From Tigriopus japonicus (Eukaryota; Arthropoda; Copepoda; Harpacticoida; Harpacticidae): a stretch of DNA of 64,000 bases. The first letter of the stretch is position 1, and the number at the start of each line of letters is the position of its first letter. The position numbers and the translations under genes are program-made. The DNA lies in NCBI GenBank assembly GCA_010645155.1, contig CM021318.1:8418311-8482310 (forward strand), given 5' to 3'. A model generated the notes under the pieces. The model searched no databases and was not told the DNA's origin. It saw only the letters and a list, made by a program, of their open reading frames with translations. Of this stretch, positions 61,160-64,000 are shown piece by piece.

Positions 61160-62055
61160 GAGAGTATTGCGTTCCATCTGGAATATCTCAGAAGCCCAAG
61201 GGCTGAACTTGAAAGAAGGGTGTAATTTTGACTCCAGAGGGGTGAGGAAACACCCTCCTCCATGGTCCGCCAGATCCGGGGCGATCAAATCAAATGATTT
61301 CAATGCTGTCCAATATATGCAAAATTCGCCATTCAGGATGGCTTATTGTTATTGAATCATGGATAGTGAAACGGTATAAGAAAAAGACTTGTAATTATGA
61401 GTAAGCCTAATGATGTTGGGAATTTTCACGATCACCAGCAGAGATCGTTTATCTTAATGTCAAACGTGATGTCGCGTCCTAATATGATGGAAATTGACCC
61501 TTATCGTGATTTTAATGAAAATAATCAAGAATGAGCGCTGAAAAGCCTCATTACTTTACTCAGTAACAGAACCTGATAGTGAAGGGATCCTTTCATTAGA
61601 GCACGTGTTTTTATTTTCCATCGTGAATAAGAGAACTCAGCACATTGCCATTCTGACCTTTTCATGAATAAGAAAGTGGCCTTGCTCGATAGCGACGGAG
61701 GGCGATAACGTTCCGTGATTAAAAACAAAGCAACTATTTTTGGAGATTGGTCTAGCATCTGGTTTCTTACGGTATATCCATGTTTTGACAACTGATAGCT
61801 AGCCACACCACAAAACATTGAAAAGGCTTGAAAATGCAAACAAAAAGAACGAACTCAAAACATAGCGAACCCTGTATTGAAAAGGCATGGTATTGAAAAA
61901 ATCATGGCAAGATGATATTGAAATCCCCCAACACTATGAGATGTGTTGCCGACCCAGGAAACTAAGTGGAAGAACTTTCAAAGTTACATTTCATAAACTA
62001 TTTTTTGAAAATGTAGTCAAAACATCTTTGGCGTTGTTGACTTAAAATTAATTGC
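61160..62055. other. No supported gene
   Basis: AT-rich DNA upstream of the nested hAT-like elements. Short open frames only. Confidence 0.55.
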
Positions 62056-62063
62056 AAATATGT

Positions 62064-62587
62064 TAGTGATGGACCAAAAGGGCTCATAACCGAAACCGAA
62101 AGTTTCGGCCGAAAGAGGGCTTAACAACCGAAACCGAAAGTAGCTGACTACAAAATTGTATAAGTGCAAAATCTACCTTAAAAAATAGATTGCCCATGTG
62201 TTCAATATAGGGCAGGGGTCGGCAACCTGTGGGCCCAAGGGTGGTCATTCGTGGGCCCAAATGCTATGGAGAAAATTTGAAAAAGTGGGCCCGAGAGCCA
62301 TCCATAGTACTGTACTCATGGGCCCAAAGCTCTTTGATCATTGATATGTGGGCCCCTGACGATACGAATCAAATTTTGTGGGCCTTGACCCTAGAGAGGT
62401 TGCCGACCCCTGATGTAGGGTAATCGCAAATTTTGAAAAAATCGGGAGACTTAAATTTCAGAGGTTTTTGGACGAAAAAATTTTCGATTTTATTGTCAAA
62501 CTCCATCCTTAATAGTGCATGTCTGCTTTCGGTTTCGGTAGGCATGACCGAAACCGAAATCGAAATTTCGCTTTCGGTCCATCACAA
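62064..62587. mobile_element. Non-autonomous hAT-like element (outer, 524 bp)
   Basis: The left end is TAGTGATGGACCAAAAG and the right end, read inward, is TTGTGATGGACCGAAAG. The flanks AAATATGT (62056-62063) and AAACATGT (62588-62595) form an 8-bp target duplication with one mismatch, the hAT hallmark. The interior has repeated CCGAAACCGAAA motifs in both orientations near both ends. A second hAT-like MITE is inserted within it. Confidence 0.8.
62213..62412. mobile_element. hAT-like MITE nested in the 524-bp element (200 bp)
   Basis: Perfect 16-bp terminal inverted repeats CAGGGGTCGGCAACCT (62213-62228 and 62397-62412) are flanked by ATATAGGG (62205-62212) and ATGTAGGG (62413-62420), an 8-bp target duplication with one mismatch. 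The interior carries about six copies of GTGGGCC(C). The CAGGGGTCGGCAA end is typical of hAT elements. The ORF across it is a shadow. Confidence 0.88.
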
Positions 62588-62595
62588 AAACATGT

Positions 62596-63288
62596 TCATC
62601 TGCTGCAGAGTTATGTAAGTTTAACTGTTCCATGAAAAACACTCCAAGTGTGTAAAAACTTATTCCCAAGCAAATGATGTAGATTTCCGACCTCATAGAA
62701 ATAAACAAAAATTCTTCATTTTGGTTTGTTTTGTCATAAAAGGTCCAAATAATTGATAATATACAGGTCAAAATATTTAAAAAAAATAAGTAAATCGTAC
62801 TTAAAACATGCATTTTTTGAAACAGCTGTTCCAATTATCTTGACTACTAGATAGATATTAATAAGCTTTTGGTTTGATTTGAGCATGGTCCCTCGAGAAA
62901 TATCGAATTCGCATATAATCATGACACACATTTGTTCAGAATCAATCATTAAATTTTCATGTTAATACCCAACTAAATACAGTCAAGATAATTGGAAGAT
63001 TACTATTCAAAAATATAAAATTTTAAAACATCAAAAACAGATATCTGTCATGCTCGAACTAAAAAGCATTGCTAACTTTGAACTCCAATCGTGATGCTTT
63101 TCTTTTAAAATTTTGAAAACACATCTCTTTGCAATTCTAATTTTGACCACACCATGTGCTTAAATTCCATCTTATAAAATCATCTTATCCTTTGGGGGAA
63201 TTGATTCATCGAACATAATGACAATGACGTAAAGGAAACTAATTCAAACCACAATTTATTGAACCATTGGCCACGTTTTTATTGGGCG
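62596..63288. other. No supported gene
   Basis: Strongly AT-rich DNA between two hAT-like elements. The hydrophobic minus-strand frame at 62496-62834 is a product of A/T-rich composition. Confidence 0.55.
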
Positions 63289-63296
63289 GTGGTGGC

Positions 63297-63563
63297 CAGG
63301 GTTGGTCAGGGGATTAACGGGATCCCAGGACGGGATTTTCCAACTTTGAAAACGGGATAAAATAGAGCACTAGGATAAACGGGATTTTCGACACTTTTCC
63401 AAAATAATGATCTTTTTACGTGATCTCAGGATGGAATTTTCAAAACATCCGTTTCCTGTACCCTATCATAGAAATCGAAAATCCCGAAAAATCACGGTTT
63501 CTCCCGTCCCTGGGATCTCAGGTAAGGGATTTTTTTCGACTGGAATGGATTAAACCAACCCTG
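63297..63563. mobile_element. hAT-like MITE (267 bp)
   Basis: The terminal inverted repeats are CAGGGTTGGT...ACCAACCCTG. The flanks GTGGTGGC (63289-63296) and GTGATGGC (63564-63571) form an 8-bp target duplication with one mismatch. The interior has repeated GGGATT and ATCCC motifs. It encodes nothing. Confidence 0.82.
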
Positions 63564-64000
63564 GTGATGGCAGGGTTCAATGTAGTATTTTTCCTCCCAT
63601 TTCAGAGATTTTATTATGCTTCATAAGAGAATTGTCAAAAACTTGGTTACAAATTTTCAGCTCAATCAAACTATGGAATCAACAGTTCTGCGTCTTGAAA
63701 GTTCAGGCAAGAGTAGGCACAAAGTGAAGTGGTTAGAACTCTTCTTGCAAAATCTTACGTAGGAGCTTACTCTTAATATTGCCTGTACTTTCAAGTTTTG
63801 ATTGAGCTAAAAGTACGATTGAGCTGAAAATTAAGACATAAACTTTGTGAGGTCCAAACTACAGTTCTACATAGACAGAAATGTCACTCCAGTTAGGTCA
63901 GTGGAGATTTGTCACAGATCTGTGAGATTTGTTTAGAGCTCATTTCAGCAGTCCAGCAACAAGGGTGCTAGGTGACTTGATTCTTTATGCATTGCTCTTG

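Noticed and set aside
62229..62423. Plus-strand ORF of 64 codons
   Set aside because: Lies almost wholly within the 200-bp hAT-like MITE and reads its GTGGGCCC repeats.

Overview
The window is eukaryotic nuclear DNA. Its genes are split by GT..AG introns, most of the sequence is non-coding, and the right half is full of small transposon remnants and LINE fragments. The proteins are animal proteins: an SH2 adaptor of the SHB family and an SLC35A-type nucleotide-sugar transporter. A (TTAGG)-like array suggests an arthropod, because TTAGG is the arthropod telomere motif. That array lies inside a transposon-like element, so it is weak evidence. A crustacean such as a copepod is a guess.

Layout. 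From 1 to about 20.5 kb I see no supportable gene, only simple repeats and short chance ORFs. On the minus strand at 20.5-21.5 kb there is a run of coding-like frames broken by frameshifts, with no recognised family. The main plus-strand gene occupies 29.4-40.5 kb. Six frame-compatible exons encode 751 visible residues that end in a C-terminal SH2 domain typical of SHB/SHD/SHE/SHF adaptors. Its first exon, with the start codon, was not found. A tRNA-like (SINE-like) segment sits in its 3' region, followed by a candidate poly(A) signal.

From 45.9 to 60.1 kb the minus strand carries a five-exon SLC35A-family nucleotide-sugar transporter of 358 aa. Exons 2-5 are compact (45.9-46.9 kb). Exon 1 occurs twice, at 54.5-54.8 and 59.8-60.1 kb. 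Both copies are 289 bp with the same splice phase, and both join in frame to exon 2, so the locus looks built for alternative first exons. The long intron between exon 2 and the exon 1 copies holds two small basic ORFs on the opposite strand, one with PP1-docking-like motifs. It also holds an assembly gap flanked by a 115-bp direct repeat and a decayed LINE.

Mobile DNA is concentrated right of 41 kb. There is a 223-bp MITE with 42-bp inverted ends, a 9-bp target duplication and a TTAGG-like interior. Two copies of an almost fully palindromic fold-back element have 7-bp target duplications. Three short hAT-like elements have 8-bp target duplications, one nested inside another. Three LINE reverse-transcriptase fragments are also present. 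All boundaries were read by eye; no similarity search was run.
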